This document shows, one piece after another, positions 1-12,892 of a DNA stretch of 64,000 nt (positions are counted from its first letter, which is position 1; each line of letters begins with the position of its first letter). A model generated the notes under the pieces. It did no database searches. It was given only the letters and a program-made list of their open reading frames with translations, and was not told the DNA's origin. Source of the DNA: Notospermus geniculatus (lineage: Eukaryota > Nemertea > Pilidiophora > Heteronemertea > Lineidae); contig NMRB01002584.1 in NCBI GenBank assembly GCA_002633025.1, positions 12,899 to 76,898 of the forward strand, read 5' to 3'. A program made the position numbers and the translations under genes.

Positions 1-2
1 TA

Positions 3-594
3 TAGGGTAAAGTCGGCAGTAAACGGTCAGCGTCAGTTAACAGACAAACGCCCTAACAAAACCCAGTTCAAAGAAAAGTGGATTTTTGTGGTGAAAAAAA
101 GTATTAATGTGTGTTTCTATTCAGAAAAACTACCCCTCGGACATATTCTCACTGTCAGCTAACAGTTATCGTCGATTTTGATGTTATTTTCAAGAAGTGA
201 TAATTTTGTGCGGCAGTAAGCGGACACCATGCTGCTGGGTGGTACCACTTGCACGGAGGGGTGACAAGTTATGTGGTTACGTTTTTGCATCATAATTCTA
301 ATCTATTTCAAACAAAACATATGGAATATTATGGTTCTTACCTGATGTAAATCATACTCCAAAAGCTGCTGTCCGATAACTAACGCACCTGTCTGCTAAC
401 TGACTCGAGATTCATTTTCGGAAAAAACTACCTGCACCCCCTACAGAGAAAGTTGTTTGACCCAACCCAGTTTCAAAGTGAGGCTGATTGAGCTAGCTTT
501 CATTCTCAGCCACCGGTTCACATGTCACGCATGCGCAGTGTGTTTCTAGGCCGGAAATGCCTTAGGTGTCCGCTAACTCCCGACTTTACCCCTA
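3..594. mobile_element. Non-autonomous DNA transposon (MITE-like), 590 bp
   Basis: The left end (AGGGTAAAGTCGG at about 4) and the right end (CCGACTTTACCCCT, ending near 594) are imperfect inverted repeats, flanked by TA. The interior has no coding potential. The left side may be clipped by the window start. Superfamily not assigned. Confidence 0.55.
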
Positions 595-1555
595 ATTATT
601 ATCAATACAAATGTTCAAATTTCATTTTTAAATTGTAGGCTAATTCTCCACATTATCTCATCAGAATTAATCAGATAAATCTGAATTAATGACTTCTGCC
701 GAGAATATAAACTCGCAAAGTCGGCCTTCCGCGATTGTGATTCCTCAGACCGTCGCGGCCATATTGGTAGAGTCTATCCCAAACGACGGCAACAACAAAA
801 TGGCCGCCGGCGTCTGGACGCAAAATTAAAATCAACAAATCATGGAAATGAGTGATTGGAAACGTTCCAAATACATGAAATACATACATTTCAGTAACAT
901 TTGATTGACTCTGCCCACACTCACAAATATTGATATGGTCACTTTTATTGCTAGAAATTACTTTTTTATGCCGTTGAACGCTACTGGACGCAACTGGTCG
1001 CAGTTGGACGCAATTTAGTGCGACCCATACTAGAGTGCCGTGACCGCTGTGATATTGCATGTGTTGTTGGTGCTTGGTGGTGTTGATTGACTGTTGTGCA
1101 CTACTTGCTGCTCTGCCGACCGAATTTTCATCAATCATCATGCATGTCATGCGTCTCGGTTCGGCCCCCCCCGTCCGTTCGAGTATGATATATATGTTTA
1201 GAGCCTAGCTAGTGGTCCAGTTAGGCCTATTTCATGATTTTGGCAATTTCTGGCAAAACCTAGGCTATGCCTAGTGCATTTTCCCATTTTTTAGGCCCTA
1301 TGGATGGTAGCTACCCCTCCCCTGTGAGACCAAAAATATCTTACCCTCCTTGTCAAAAAGACGAGGTCTCGGCTAGGGCCTGCTGTGGTATGAACTATAG
1401 GCCATGGACATTCAATCTCAACATGGCAGAGCAACTCCCTTGGTTTAGGCCTAACAGCTCCATAGGCCTAGGCTTAGATTGGAATTAAGAATGTCAGAAT
1501 TCCCAATAAACCTATAGTATAAACCAAGCATATTTCATATCATCATTTCTTACAG

Positions 1556-3534
1556 ATGGACTTTGCAGCAGATCCACTCACATCATCTAACTATGATCTA
1601 GACTTCACTGCTGACATAAGCAACAAAATGCGAGTCCCAACAAAAATAGGAGTCGAGGGTGATGATGCTGGTCGCAGTCAAACCAATAACCCACCATCAA
1701 TGGCTGGGGCCTCCCAGGCCTCCATGCAGGTACCAGAAAGGATATTATTAGCTGGTAAGAGATGCATTTGATTACCAAGCACGGTGGGGGGGGGGGGGGA
1801 GAGGGCAAATCTAAAATTGCATTGGTACAGCTGAAAAACTGGCAGGGAGATACCCCAAGAGTCCATGGACCATTGAGTGTGTGGTTCCTCTGTCAAGCAA
1901 GTGGTAGCCTGGGAGCCTGATACAGTGGTTATCACGTCCGCTTGGCAAGCGGCAGGGCCCGGGTTCGAATCCAGCCCGGGCCATATGGGATTTCATTCCC
2001 GGCTCTTCACGTCCGTCGCATGGGACAGTAAGCCGTGGTGCCTTGTACCTTGTGTCTGCAAGGGCAAGTAAAATACCCCATCCAAATGAGGAACATGAGT
2101 AGCTTGTGATGGCCTCCTCCGTACTTACCAGGGCCAATAATGCTATATAGTGTCGGCCCTGGCGGAAAAATGAAATACAATACAATACAAAGCAAGTGGT
2201 GCTGCCATTGCCCTCAGGGTACCACTCATTCTGATTATGCCGTTATGGCCTGTTGCCATGGATGGATAACACACCAAACTATGTGGAGTGTGGTGATCCT
2301 GTCTGGTAGAACTTTCATTCTTTTGTTGACTTTTTAGGATTTGACCAACACATTGGTGTCCACGAGAGAGATCGCAACCTCCATTTAGATTTTATACCAG
2401 ACGAACCACCGTCATACCGTGTTGGTTTGTCAACACCTCCTCGGGTACTGACTGTTGAAGATATGCAGTTTCCTCAAGTGGGAGAACAAATGGACCAATC
2501 AGCAGACAGAACATTGAATACATCAGTCCGGAATGGAATGCTGTCCATGGATGATGGAAATAGAAGGTATTTGGTGGCGTAAAATGTTAACATGATGACC
2601 ATCAGAGGTCCTTACTGCTAAGAGTTGTTAGGGAGTGGTGTATGTACAAGTGCCAATAGTCCTGAAGCCCAGGGCCGACCGCACAGAAAGTCTGATAGTG
2701 CTACTGGCGCCTATCGGCAGTTATAACAAATTTTCCCATTTAAACCGTCGATGGGCACCAAGAGCTGTCGGACTTTCTGTGCTGTCGGCCGAGGTGTGTT
2801 TGTTAAGTCTCACCAGGTGAATTATCAGTACCGGTCGTCCCCCCAAAACTTGCCAATAGACAATCTTCTGTTCCTCTTTTCCAGTCTTACTCCTCCGTTA
2901 CCATTCACCCCAGGAATGACGACAAGTGANTGAATACATCAGTCCGGAATGGAATGCTATCCATGGATGATGGAAATAGAAGGTATTTGGTGGCGTAAAA
3001 TGTTAACATGATGACCATCAGAGGTCCTTACTGCTAAGAGTTGTTAGGGAGTTGTGTATGTACAAGTGCCAATAGTCCTGGAGCCCAGGGCCGACCGCAC
3101 AGAAAGTCTGATAGTGCTACTGGCGCCTATCGGCAGTTATAACAAATTTTCCCATTTAAACCGTCGATGGGCACCAAGAGCTATCGGACTTTCTGTGCTG
3201 TCGGCCGAGGTGTGTTTGTTAAAAGTGTCACCAGGTGAATTATCAGTACCGGTCGTCCCCCCAAAACTTGCCAATAGACAATCTTCTGTTCCTCTTTTCC
3301 AGTCTTACTCCTCCGTTACCATTCACCCCAGGAATGACGACAAGTGACGCTCTAGTCGGACAAGGTGACAGTGAGAGTGCGTTAATCCAGAGACATATAG
3401 CACGGCTACATCGACATGTTGTGCATCTTGAGCAGGAAAATCATAGACGTTCACAGCGAGAGATGATCCTTTATCCAGGGCTTATTTTGTATTTCTTATT
3501 CCAGTTAGGGAGGTGGGTCTTTGGCAGGAAATAA
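1556..3534 (+). CDS. MFF: Mitochondrial fission factor (MFF), three coding exons
   Basis: Coding exons are 1556-1754, 2338-2566 and 3303-3534, with GT-AG introns and compatible phases (660 nt, 219 aa). Family landmarks: the N-terminal MRVPTKI box and MQVPERI box, the TPPRVLT box in exon 2, and in exon 3 a coiled coil (residues about 165-195, LIQRHIARLHRHVVHLEQEN) followed by a C-terminal hydrophobic tail anchor with a basic end (GRWVFGRK). In animals MFF is a tail-anchored outer-mitochondrial and peroxisomal membrane receptor that recruits DRP1 for fission. The ATG at 1556 lies directly after an acceptor AG, so an upstream noncoding exon is likely. Vertebrate MFF is longer through extra alternative middle exons; none is seen here. 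A duplicated block with an N (2515-3348) lies in the last intron and repeats the end of exon 2. Confidence 0.88.
1915..2192 (+). mobile_element. tRNA-derived SINE in MFF intron
   Basis: A tRNA-like head carries an A-box-like stretch (GTGGTTATCACGTCCGC, near 1926) and a B box (GGTTCGAATCC, near 1963). A body of about 180 bp ends in an ATACA/AATACAATACAA simple-repeat tail near 2170-2192. A related head occurs at 12605-12670. It does not fold as a complete tRNA, so it is read as a SINE. Confidence 0.65.
2515..3348 (+). repeat. Near-identical tandem block separated by one N
   Basis: Bases 2515-2929 are repeated at 2931-3348 with only a few differences, for example CTGTCC against CTATCC and an AAAGTGT against AGTCT change. 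A single N at 2930 marks the join. The block contains the end of MFF exon 2, the following intron and the start of exon 3. It is most simply two haplotype copies joined by the assembler. Confidence 0.8.
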
Positions 3535-4619
3535 TGCAGCAGAAAGTTGAATAGACATTGTAAAAATTGAAAAATAGGATGCCGTAGAAAACATTATCTC
3601 TGGTGTGAAACAGACATGCATGCTTCATTGAGTACTCATGAAATAGACATGTGCTGTTGGCTCACTCAGTGCGATCAAATGTGACCCGATCTAGCAAAAG
3701 TAGGTGCATTTCACAACTGAGAAAAGGGTTAATTACCTTGTAACACAGTAGCTGAAATGTATGTCTCTCCAGGTTGACAATAGTAGCAGATAACAGTGAT
3801 AATAGTTGAGTAGACTGATGACCAATGATGATCACCTGCGACATGTGCCTACCTTTGCTAGATCGGGCCCGAAATGGCACGTGCATGAATATTGAGATGT
3901 TTACAAATCCCAATATTCTTCTAACATGTCTAATGTTCAACTTTTGGAAAGTGGCCGTAAAATTCAGGCCATTAAATCTGTATAAACTCGTTATCAATGG
4001 TTTAGTGTATGAGGCAATGCATGACAAAAGTTGCTGATATTTGGGATTAAGGTTTATGTACTTATCATCAGAAATCTGGTAGTCAACATGTCAGATGTTA
4101 CCGGTGCCTCATGTGGTGAATGGTGTCTTGGCACAGCACATTTTGTGATGCAAACTTGATGTAAATGTTCTACAAGGTTAGACGACCTCGGCACCAAAGA
4201 CTAGCACTCTTAATGTGGCAGCTGTTCTGTTCAGGTACTCTGTACACAATGTACACATGTATGAACCTAACCAGTGACCCAGTTGTAGTCTGATTGGTTA
4301 GCTTTATGCAGCTGATATGTGGTCAAAAGAAAAACAGAAGGTGGGGATACATCGCAGAGAAAATGGCTTTTTAGTGTGGAAAATGCTGCAACTTGGCTCC
4401 ACATGTAGCATCTAAGGTTGGAACTTGACTTTTTAACTTCTGATAGTGTTAGCAGCTGAATTTTCCACTTCTTTCTGATGGGCTAGACAGATTTACAGAT
4501 CTTCTTGTGATATCATTCACACTATTGTAATGAGGATATTTAGTTTGTAATTGTGTGTTGGCCCCATGATGGAGTAGGCCTAGATTTCCAGACATTAACC
4601 TATGATTACAATCACTTCG
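3535..4619. other. Non-coding, no recognisable feature
   Basis: This is downstream of MFF. No supported exon, no RNA gene and no clear inverted repeat seen. The short open frames here lack protein-like features. Confidence 0.5.
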
Positions 4620-4764
4620 CAGGTGCAGATCCAGAGGGGGCACACGCCTCCCCTTTCGGCTAATAAATCTGTAAAATTGACTGTGAAATCCTGGAATTGG
4701 GTGCAAATTTCAATGCTGTTAGCACAGGGCGCCCCCTCTTTTCCCAAATTCTGGACCGCCCCTG
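4620..4764. mobile_element. hAT-type MITE, copy 1 of 4
   Basis: Ends are CAGGTGCAGATCCAG and a complementary CTGGACCGCCCCTG. The internal CTGTAAAATTGACTGTGAAATC stretch (in shorter form) recurs in copies at 24221-24375 and 28345-28508, and a shortened copy lies at 20374-20435. CAG...CTG ends are typical of hAT elements; this assignment is inference. Confidence 0.6.
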
Positions 4765-5271
4765 CTTTGTACATGTTGAGAAAGTATCAGCAGTTGCCAT
4801 GTCCATCATGAATTGTATATAGATTGTTTACACATGAACAGAATTAGCACCTTACATCGAACACTACTAAAGTGTTGAATGGATGTCTTGTATTGAAATA
4901 ACCCTGTTTTTCGAAAATTTAAATATCTCAGAATTATGTCACAACACTGTAATTTGACTCAGGCTGTCTAACATGAAAGTAGGCCTACCTGATGATATAA
5001 GTATACTGATTCTCTTCTAATTTCTTACTGTCTCAGAATGTGTGTGAATATATTTCATTATGACAAATCTAGCAGTTGTTTCTTATTCATGATACATGGA
5101 GGTCCAATCATATCTCCGGCTCACTCCTTTTGTGCATGCTGGCTCAGTCAGGTGGAACATTGTTAGGGGCCATTGATTGTGCCAACTAGCTTTTCACATC
5201 ACAGGTAATCAGTGGTTCTTTATGCTTGCACGGGTGCTGGCTTTTATTTTGGTCCTGAACATGGAGGTATT

Positions 5272-5464
5272 TGTGTGGCGGTCTAGGAAAACCCGTTGGA
5301 AGTCGCTGAATGATCAACAAGGGCTGTCAGATTGCCTGTGCATTGATCTGCTACTGTTTACCTGTTATGTGGTACATTTCAGCTATTGAAATGTGCAGGT
5401 TCACCAAGGCCATTAACACTTTCCTCAAACGCGACATCCGACGGGTTTTACAGAAGCACACATT
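5272..5464. mobile_element. MITE with TGTGTGGCGGT ends, copy 1
   Basis: The left end TGTGTGGCGGTCTAGGAAAA and the right end ACGGGTTTTACAGAAGCACA are inverted repeats. A second copy at 8243-8413 shares about 85% of the interior, including the run around GCATTGATCTGCTACTG. Confidence 0.65.
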
Positions 5465-5925
5465 TTATAATACCTTCATGTCCTGAAACACAAGTAGGCC
5501 TAGGCCATGGAAGTATGATACTTCCATGGCACAAGCCAGTAAGTTCTCTTGGTTGTGGCAAGTAATTCTGCAATAGGGCTTCATAATGGACAACCGTCCC
5601 ACACAAATGTGACCCGGCACAGCAAAATCAGTCGGAATGCGCACAGAAGAGGACCGAACATGTCCGAGGTGACAACGGTTCGATGATTTCAGGATTGTCT
5701 GCCCATTGTGAAATTTGACTTTGTCGATTTCTGTAGTTATTGTCTGGTGTCAACTTCGGTCTTCTTCTGTGCGACTTCCGACTCATTTTGTTGTGCCAGG
5801 TCACAAATATTGGCCTTTGAAAGGCACATCATCAATGCCCGGAGTGCCCCGAAGACCAAGGATGGCAAAACGGGCGACGCGGAATTCGTCGCCATCAACA
5901 ACGGTCAATAAAAAGAGCTTCACAA

Positions 5926-8900
5926 ATGGCGGCCAGGGACAGTGATGCTGCCCTTTGGCTTCATAATAAGCTCGGTTCCACGGATGATCTGTGGTCCGGG
6001 CGATCGATATGTTCTCAACTTTCACAAGAGAGGTTGCTCCACATACAGGACTGCTTCATTAATCTTCAACCTCATGTTAAAGTCAAACTTTTACTGTCGT
6101 TTATCCACCTTCCCAGACGCAACATTGAAGAGGTCTGTATTGTGTACATTACACATTGGTAGTGTAATTATGTACACAACAGTGTCAGTGAGTGTGTACA
6201 GTCACTGACAGTAGTGTACTATGTACAGATGTACAGTAGTGTACTATGTACAGATGCACAGTAGTGTACTATGTACAGATGTAGGCCCCTACATTTCTTT
6301 GATTTGAGTCTGTAGGCCTATGGCCTTCTCTCCTAGGTAGGCTAAACTTTGAATCCCCGATCGGAACTCCACCATGGCCATGGGCATGGCACAACAATGG
6401 AAAAATCCTAGGCCTATTAAAATTGTTAATGCGGCTTTTTGTTTGGGCCTGCCTATCAATCATGCATAGCCATAGGATAGGGCGAGGCTACTGAACCAGT
6501 AGCGATTGCTATTCCGTTTTATTTTCTGTTAGTCGATGACCCTTTTTGTGCACTGATCAGGGATTCTAAATTCATTCCCAATCCTATTGTATTTCAGTGG
6601 AAAATGGAGCTTGACGAGTTAATTGACATGGCCATTAACGATGGCGACCAGTGGGTTTCTATGATCGGTGAGATCTTACGCATTTATCCTTCAACAATGA
6701 ACCTGAATTGTGATGTTGAAGACAACAACGTAACATTCCATGAGGTGTTGAATGATCTGAAAAAGATGGGTACGTATAGAAATGCTGGAGTCGATTTCAG
6801 AATCAGACATGGCGTCTTTTCCGCTAGAGATTGTATTGTAGTAGTGATTCTGGAATAGACTTCAGACTCGGAACTTTCCTGGATATTGAGACTGGAGTTG
6901 TTCAAAGACTTGCATTAAAAGCCCAGATTCTGTATAGAACAGCTTCATCATGGAAACACCAGTTGTGCTTTTGCCCTTAGTGCATTACCTTGATCAAGGT
7001 TGAGTTCTTACTCTTCGGAAAAGCTGGGGGAGTGAAAGTAGGGGTGAAGTGTTGCAAGAAATCTGTGCTCAAAGTCTAGTCATTCATTGGTGAATCCTAT
7101 TTATGTCACTCCATGTCGCAGTAAGTAACATCAGTGAATTGCTTGATATTTTTTCCAGTGAAAAAGTCACAAGATGTAGGAATGCTACCCCTGGAATGCT
7201 TGTACCTGAATCGATCATCGCTCATACAGTTGGCTGGCCCACAACCCCAGCCTCCAAAACACTTTGCTTTGAAACGAAAACCAAAGTCTGCTGCACTTCG
7301 AGCTGAGCTGCTGCAAAAATGTAAGTCAATTTGTTTGTGACTGATTTCATATTTTGACAGTCTTGTGGAAATATTGGGAAAAAGTTCAGTGTGCAGGTCA
7401 CTGAAAGAAAAATCATATTTAACATTATGTCTGTTAAAAATTAAATTCATTAATTGCAATTTCGACATCAGTTTTTGCTCAAGAATGTCCCCAAGTTATT
7501 CATAAGTATTCTAATTTCAGCTGCAGAAGCAGCGAGCCAGCCCAAGAAGTTTGGATTCAGCAACAATCTCCCAATCAAAGTGAGAAGTTTTGCTAAAAAG
7601 ATGAATGATAAAAGTAAGTTTGTCTGTTTTTGTACTCAATATGTAGAATCAAAAGTATGAAATGCAGCACTCCCAGTGTTTCTGCCAGGACTTTTTGTAA
7701 GGGGGGGGGGGGGGGGAAAAANCCCCCCCCCCCCTGGCGGAAACACTGACCCCTGTGGTTGGATTATAGTCATGTAGAGTGAGAGAATAACACCTTGTTC
7801 CCCTAAGAAGTTTTCCATCCAGAAGAAATGAAATAAACCGGTACTGATGGTTTCTTTGACCATGTTACTGGCAATCCTTTCTTGCCCTCAGCTCCGTTGA
7901 AAGGTATCCCCAGTCGGACTCCCGGTAGTGGTGGCTTCAGGACACCAACAACACCTACAAGTGGACGATTTGCAGCAGGAAGCCCACTTGCCTCTCCTAT
8001 GTCATTAGGCGGTGCTCGGCCCTCTGGTGGCTTAAGAAAGGAGGGTGGTATTAAGGTAAGCTCCTGTGGCTCTGATCTAAGTGTCCATTACTCAGATGGT
8101 GGGTTGGTATTTCTGGATCAAGATCTCTAATGCCCGGCGACAGAATGTCTATGTGTATGTAATTTCTACTCCCTAATGGCGAAAATAGATTGCTAATAGT
8201 AATACCATAAATACATGCGTATCAATGAACTTGCCCTATATCTGTGTGGCGGTACAGGAAAACCCGTTGGATGCCGCTGAATGATCAACAAGAGTTGTCA
8301 GATTGCCTGTGCATTGATCTGCTACTGTTTACCTGTTACAAAGTACATTTCAGCTATTGAAATGTGTGGGTTCGCCAAGGCCATCCGACGGGTTTTCCTA
8401 GACCGCCTCACATTTATGCTATTACCAACTTATTGCTGGTATATGGTTCCTACATGCATCGCAGGCCTTCAAATCAGCTTCTCAACATTTGACGGAAGAA
8501 ATAACATTTTGTTAGCTGTAACTGCTGTTTCATGATCCTCTCAGTTCTCAGTTTCTGGGATCGAATTCGTTTCAGCTGCTTGATATTACGGAGCAGCCAG
8601 TTGGTCTAAAGGAAGCCAAGAGAAGACGGAAGCAGGCTGAAATCGAGGCCATTGAAAGTCAGAAAAAGGAAAAAGAGGCTGCGACAACGACGGCTGCTCC
8701 AGTGAACCAAACGCCAGACTATGCTGCTGCCCTCATGTCTCCGGCTATGTCGGTACGGTTGAGAGTTCTGGTTACTGGTCCTTCTTGTCTGCTTGAAATA
8801 GTACCGGTACCTAATTATAATGAGGGGACAACAGAGAGGTTTTGCAAGCTTATGTTTTACATGTACGATTACGATTTGACGATGTCATCTCATGACATCA

Positions 8901-10964
8901 TGCCATGGGCGTGACAGAGGACATGACGCGATGGTGCCGTCATCTGACGTGAGGCTTCCCGTGTATGATAAAATGTTGTCGCCCATGTTTGGCCAGCCCT
9001 CAAAGACAGATAGGTCCATCATTTCACTTATAATCATCACGGCAACTCAGATATTTACGCATTATTAGGTGTGCCAAATTGAACGTGAATTATTTGATTA
9101 CAAAGGTGAAAAATTGGGCGTTGATTAAATCGTAAGTTTCTCATGCACAGCAAGGGATTTGCACGTAAAAAAATCCCGTAGAGCCGATGTCGTGACGTTT
9201 TCAAATTGTTATGGTAAATGTAAAATGTAAGCTTGCAAAACCTCCCTAATATTGTAGTTCTTTGATCCTGAAAGATAGCGATGGACATTCAGATTTTGAA
9301 CCTGAACCGATGAGACGTTCCCATTTCTGAACCAAAAGTATCAATTGTTCTAGAATTGATTCCATTGATCTTTTCAGCGACCACCACCATCTCCAGCCCC
9401 TATAACATGTCCAACATTATCAGCTCCTCCGACTCCGAGTTATTTACCTCCAGCAGGCTCATCACGGTTGCCCTCAACATCAAATGGTGCCACAACAACA
9501 ACTCCTGCCAGTAAGTGTCTCCATGATGACCCCTGCTGCGTGCATTGAACCCCTTGCAGCTAAATATGGCACGGCTTAACCCGCTGGCCATGGAGGATTT
9601 CCTTTACGGCCTAGTGGTTAGCGCATCAGCCTTTGAGCTAGAAGTTAAGCAATGTAGAGCGCGATCACTATGTGGATGGGTGACGCGTATAAAACTCATT
9701 CTGCATAATGCATCGTGTAGAAATCGGCTAACCTCTTCCTACACTCTGCAGCAAGCAGCCAGATTCTGTGTTCAACGCTTTGGGATTTTCTCGTGCGCCC
9801 AATCAGAAGCCTCGCTTCTTCGTCGTTCACGGAAGAAAAAATATCAATGATGTCATTTCATCAAATTTTGATTGGTCAACGTCATTACCGGGAACACGTC
9901 ATGCATGTGGGTCGGTGCAAGCTTTGCCGTGATTGGTTACTATTTTTGGGTCCGGGGAAATCCTTGAACACGGAATGTGGTTTGCTTGTGTGCAGGTCAA
10001 GGGAGGAGAAGCCGAGTCTTGACCTGAACTCAGATGATAAAACTGGACTCAAGAGTATATTTCTATGCTATGGTAGGCCTACATTTCATCATCTCACCTT
10101 ATGAAACCGTCACATGTTCATTTTCAGCGAATCCAGTATCGACTGCCACAATAAGTGCTCGTGAAAATCTCCAGCTACAACTGCAGCAACAGCTCGGCCA
10201 ATCTAATATTCGGACACAGCCTGTTACGACGGTCGCACCAGCCTCATCTCCTGCCCCTCAACCAGTGGTTGTGGCAACTCCTGCTCAGTCACTTCAGCCA
10301 GCTCAACCACCTGCTCAGAATCTACCTTCTGCAGGTGGAACTAAAAAAGGTCTTTCACTCACGGTAAGTTTTAGGTCTGTTTTTCGTTTGAATATGCAAG
10401 AAAAATGGTAATGTTGAACAGAGTTTAATCTGGTCCTCATGTGACTTAAATTGGCCTTCGAGAAAATTGGCATTGATTGGAGTCAATTTATTTACTTCAA
10501 GTACATAATTATCTCATTTCCTCTAGCGTGAACAAATGGTTGAAGCCCAGGAGATGTTCCGTACTTCCAATAAAGTGACAAGGCCTGAGAAGGCACTGAT
10601 ATTGGGTTTTATGGCTGGATCGCGTGGTAAGTGATACCTGTATCAGCTCAAGTGATCTTGACAATGATCTCGCTGTTCTCATACAGATCAACATTCCAAA
10701 AAATTACCGTAATCACATTTCCAAATTTGACTAAGAAAATCCCAAATTTACTTTGTGTTTCATAATTGTGTCATGTCGCTTGCAGAAAATCCGTGCCCAC
10801 AACACGGCGACCTCGTCAACATCCGACTTAGTGAAGATCTCCAGATTATCCAACAAGCAGACGGCACAATGAAGGAAATGATCGTGGATACATATTTTCA
10901 GATGAACTATGCGACAGGAACGTGGCAAAGATCAAAAAAATTTCGTCCCAAGAAACCATCATGA
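5926..10964 (+). CDS. NELFA: Negative elongation factor A (NELF-A), ten exons
   Basis: Exons: 5926-6132, 6598-6769, 7159-7320, 7521-7613, 7892-8055, 8576-8752, 9378-9510, 10128-10363, 10527-10626, 10786-10964. All splice sites are GT-AG with matching phases; the total is 1623 nt, 540 aa (the human protein is about 528 aa). Landmarks in order: LWLHNKLGSTDDLW and HLPRRNIEE in the N-terminal helical domain; MLPLECLYLN and HFALKRKPKSAALRAELLQK; PLKGIPSRTP; AKRRRKQAE; NQTPDYAAALMS; a Pro/Gln-rich linker in exon 8; and the C-terminal block MFRTSNKVTRPEKALILGFM and FQMNYATGTWQRSKKFRP. NELF-A is a subunit of the NELF complex that holds promoter-proximal paused RNA polymerase II with DSIF. The ATG at 5926 matches the family start. 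Introns carry MITEs and a SINE. Confidence 0.95.
6209..6284 (+). repeat. 25-bp tandem repeat, three copies, NELFA intron 1
   Basis: The unit ACAGTAGTGTACTATGTACA plus GATGT is repeated three times with one substitution. It is a simple minisatellite. Confidence 0.8.
7672..7749. mobile_element. Short MITE around an unresolved poly-G/N/poly-C centre
   Basis: CAGTGTTTCTGCCAGG and CCTGGCGGAAACACTG form inverted ends around a G run, an N at 7722 and a C run, in NELFA intron 4. The centre is probably a collapsed longer element. Confidence 0.55.
8243..8413. mobile_element. MITE with TGTGTGGCGGT ends, copy 2
   Basis: Inverted ends TGTGTGGCGGTACAGGAAAA and GTTTTCCTAGACCGCCTCAC. The copy at 5272-5464 is its partner. 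It lies in NELFA intron 5. Confidence 0.65.
9540..9700 (+). mobile_element. SINE in NELFA intron 7, family copy 1
   Basis: It carries a GGCCTAGTGGTTAGCGCATC A-box-like stretch and is nearly the reverse complement of 27955-28095. Dispersed copies with a tRNA-like head suggest a SINE. Confidence 0.5.
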
Positions 10965-11261
10965 GGTTAGCTGTAAATAGACTGTTGGAAATGAAATTTA
11001 TACCGAGATAATCTCCACATGATGGCCTCAAGCCCTCACTTTATGTTTGTGTTCAGTATTTTCATGGATGGCAGAAAAGTGGATCTGCCTGTTACAATGT
11101 TCGGCCTACTTCATATGTTAAATGTGAAATAAGAGAAATCCCAAATGTTTTTCTGGCATAACGACAGATTGTTTCATCTACAAGATGACACGGCTGGAAA
11201 TGATTTCATCGGTCTTGAAAATGGAGAAGATGTCCTTGGAGAGGAATGAAATTAACTGAGG

Positions 11262-11425
11262 ACGTCATGATCTTCAACTGTGGGCGTCATGACCTTCAAC
11301 TGTGGCCATCGTGACCTCCAACTGAGGGTATCATGACCTTCAACTGAGGGCATCATGACCTTCAACTAAGGGTATCATGACCTTCAACTGAGGGTGTCGT
11401 GACCTTCAACTGAGGGCATCATGAC
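11262..11425 (+). repeat. Minisatellite downstream of NELFA
   Basis: About seven imperfect copies of a 24-bp unit (ACCTTCAACTGAGGGTATCA plus TGAC). It begins about 300 bp after the NELFA stop and may fall in the 3' UTR or just beyond it. Confidence 0.75.
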
Positions 11426-11666
11426 TCAGGATGATGTTGTACTCTTTACTGGTAAAGGATAAATTTGTCAAAGTACCAGTTTTAGTGTCCATGTTGACAA
11501 AAGTATGTTTATTACAATAATATTTGTCTGTGCAGTGATAGAGTAAATTATTGCCGTTGGTGTAGCGGCTGTGTTGTGGTGTAAAACAAAGGTACTTATG
11601 GTCTGTCAGTCTTCATGACACAACTGAGTAATTCTCTGAAGACTTAACAACTGGGTTGTGTTTGTA

Positions 11667-11838
11667 CTGCCATTAGAAGCCGCCACCAGTTGGTAGTCCT
11701 AGGAGGCCATGGAATTTGACGTCATAGAGAAGAAGTGCACGCCACAATGTCATCCATTAAGAAATGAGGCCCTGGCCTTTATCTGTGACATCAAATTTGT
11801 GACATTCTAGGACTAACTGGTGGTGGCCTCTAACGGCA
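11667..11838. mobile_element. MITE, 172 bp
   Basis: The left arm (CTGCCATTAGAAGCCGCCAC onward) and the right arm (ending GGTGGCCTCTAACGGCAG) are inverted repeats of about 35 bp. The interior is non-coding. Confidence 0.65.
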
Positions 11839-12604
11839 GGGAAGTCTCAAATTTCATGTAAAGTTTCAGCAGGAACCTTGTTCCCCAAGCTTCCATAGGA
11901 TTTGGAGATCTCGTGTTTAACTGGTTCCCTCTTCCATCTCTGGCTTAAACATGGTGGAAGGATAGAGAACCAGTCAATTTACAGAATCTTAAATCACAAG
12001 TCCCACAAGTTGACTGGTTTCCTCTTCCATCTCTATGGATAAGCATGTGGAAGGATAGGGAACCAGAATTGCAAGTCCTATGTACAGAGGCATTGTGAAT
12101 AAGATCCCTGTCAATGAAATACATGTATTCTTAAACTGGGTCAGATCCAGGAATTTTAAATTATTTGGGGGGAGGGGGTTAAGGATGGTAGCCAGGCGGC
12201 CATTTGCACCCATGCCAAGTTCTAAGAGGGGTTTCTTTCTGGTCAATCCTTTGGAAAAATCTTAGGTTGCCAAGAGCAGAGGCTGTTAAGAATGTAGTTA
12301 GGGTACATTTTGCATACTGAAACTGTCCAACATTAGCTGTACTTTTCATTTTAAAAATGCTGTGTACAGAGTATTGGGTATTATCAAAAATTCATAAGTT
12401 CATGAATTTTTCGTATTATCCCAGTCAGAGGGTCATTTGTAAAAAGTTTTTGTCAGGATTCCAGGATGTGATGATTGAAAGTACTGTACCAAAGTTGTTG
12501 TTACCATGGAAATGGTTATAATTTTGTAAGTATTTGAAAATTGACTTATAGGTGTGCTAGAGGACATTGTGACCTGTTATCAGTACATGTCTGAAGAGCC
12601 CTGA

Positions 12605-12680
12605 AAGTTGAGTGGCTATCACGTCCGCTCAGCAAGAGGTAGGTCCTGGATTCGAATCCATCCTGCGCCATGTCATGGGA
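12605..12680 (+). mobile_element. tRNA-derived SINE head fragment
   Basis: GTGGCTATCACGTCCGCTCA and GGATTCGAATCC match the SINE at 1915-2192. The body runs into the N gap at 12792-12882. Confidence 0.5.
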
Positions 12681-12791
12681 TTTCATTACCAGCTCTTCAC
12701 GTACAGTAAGCCGTGGTGCCACAGGGGTTGAGGCATGCCTTGCAGGAGGAGGGGTGGCGGGTGTGTTTCAGAGGTCCAAGGCCCCCCCCCC

Positions 12792-12882
12792 NNNNNNNNN
12801 NNNNNNNNNNNNNNNNNNNNNNNNNNNNNNNNNNNNNNNNNNNNNNNNNNNNNNNNNNNNNNNNNNNNNNNNNNNNNNNNNN
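12792..12882. other. Assembly gap (91 N)
   Basis: Run of N after a C homopolymer. Confidence 0.98.
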
Positions 12883-12892
12883 ATTTCTGGTG

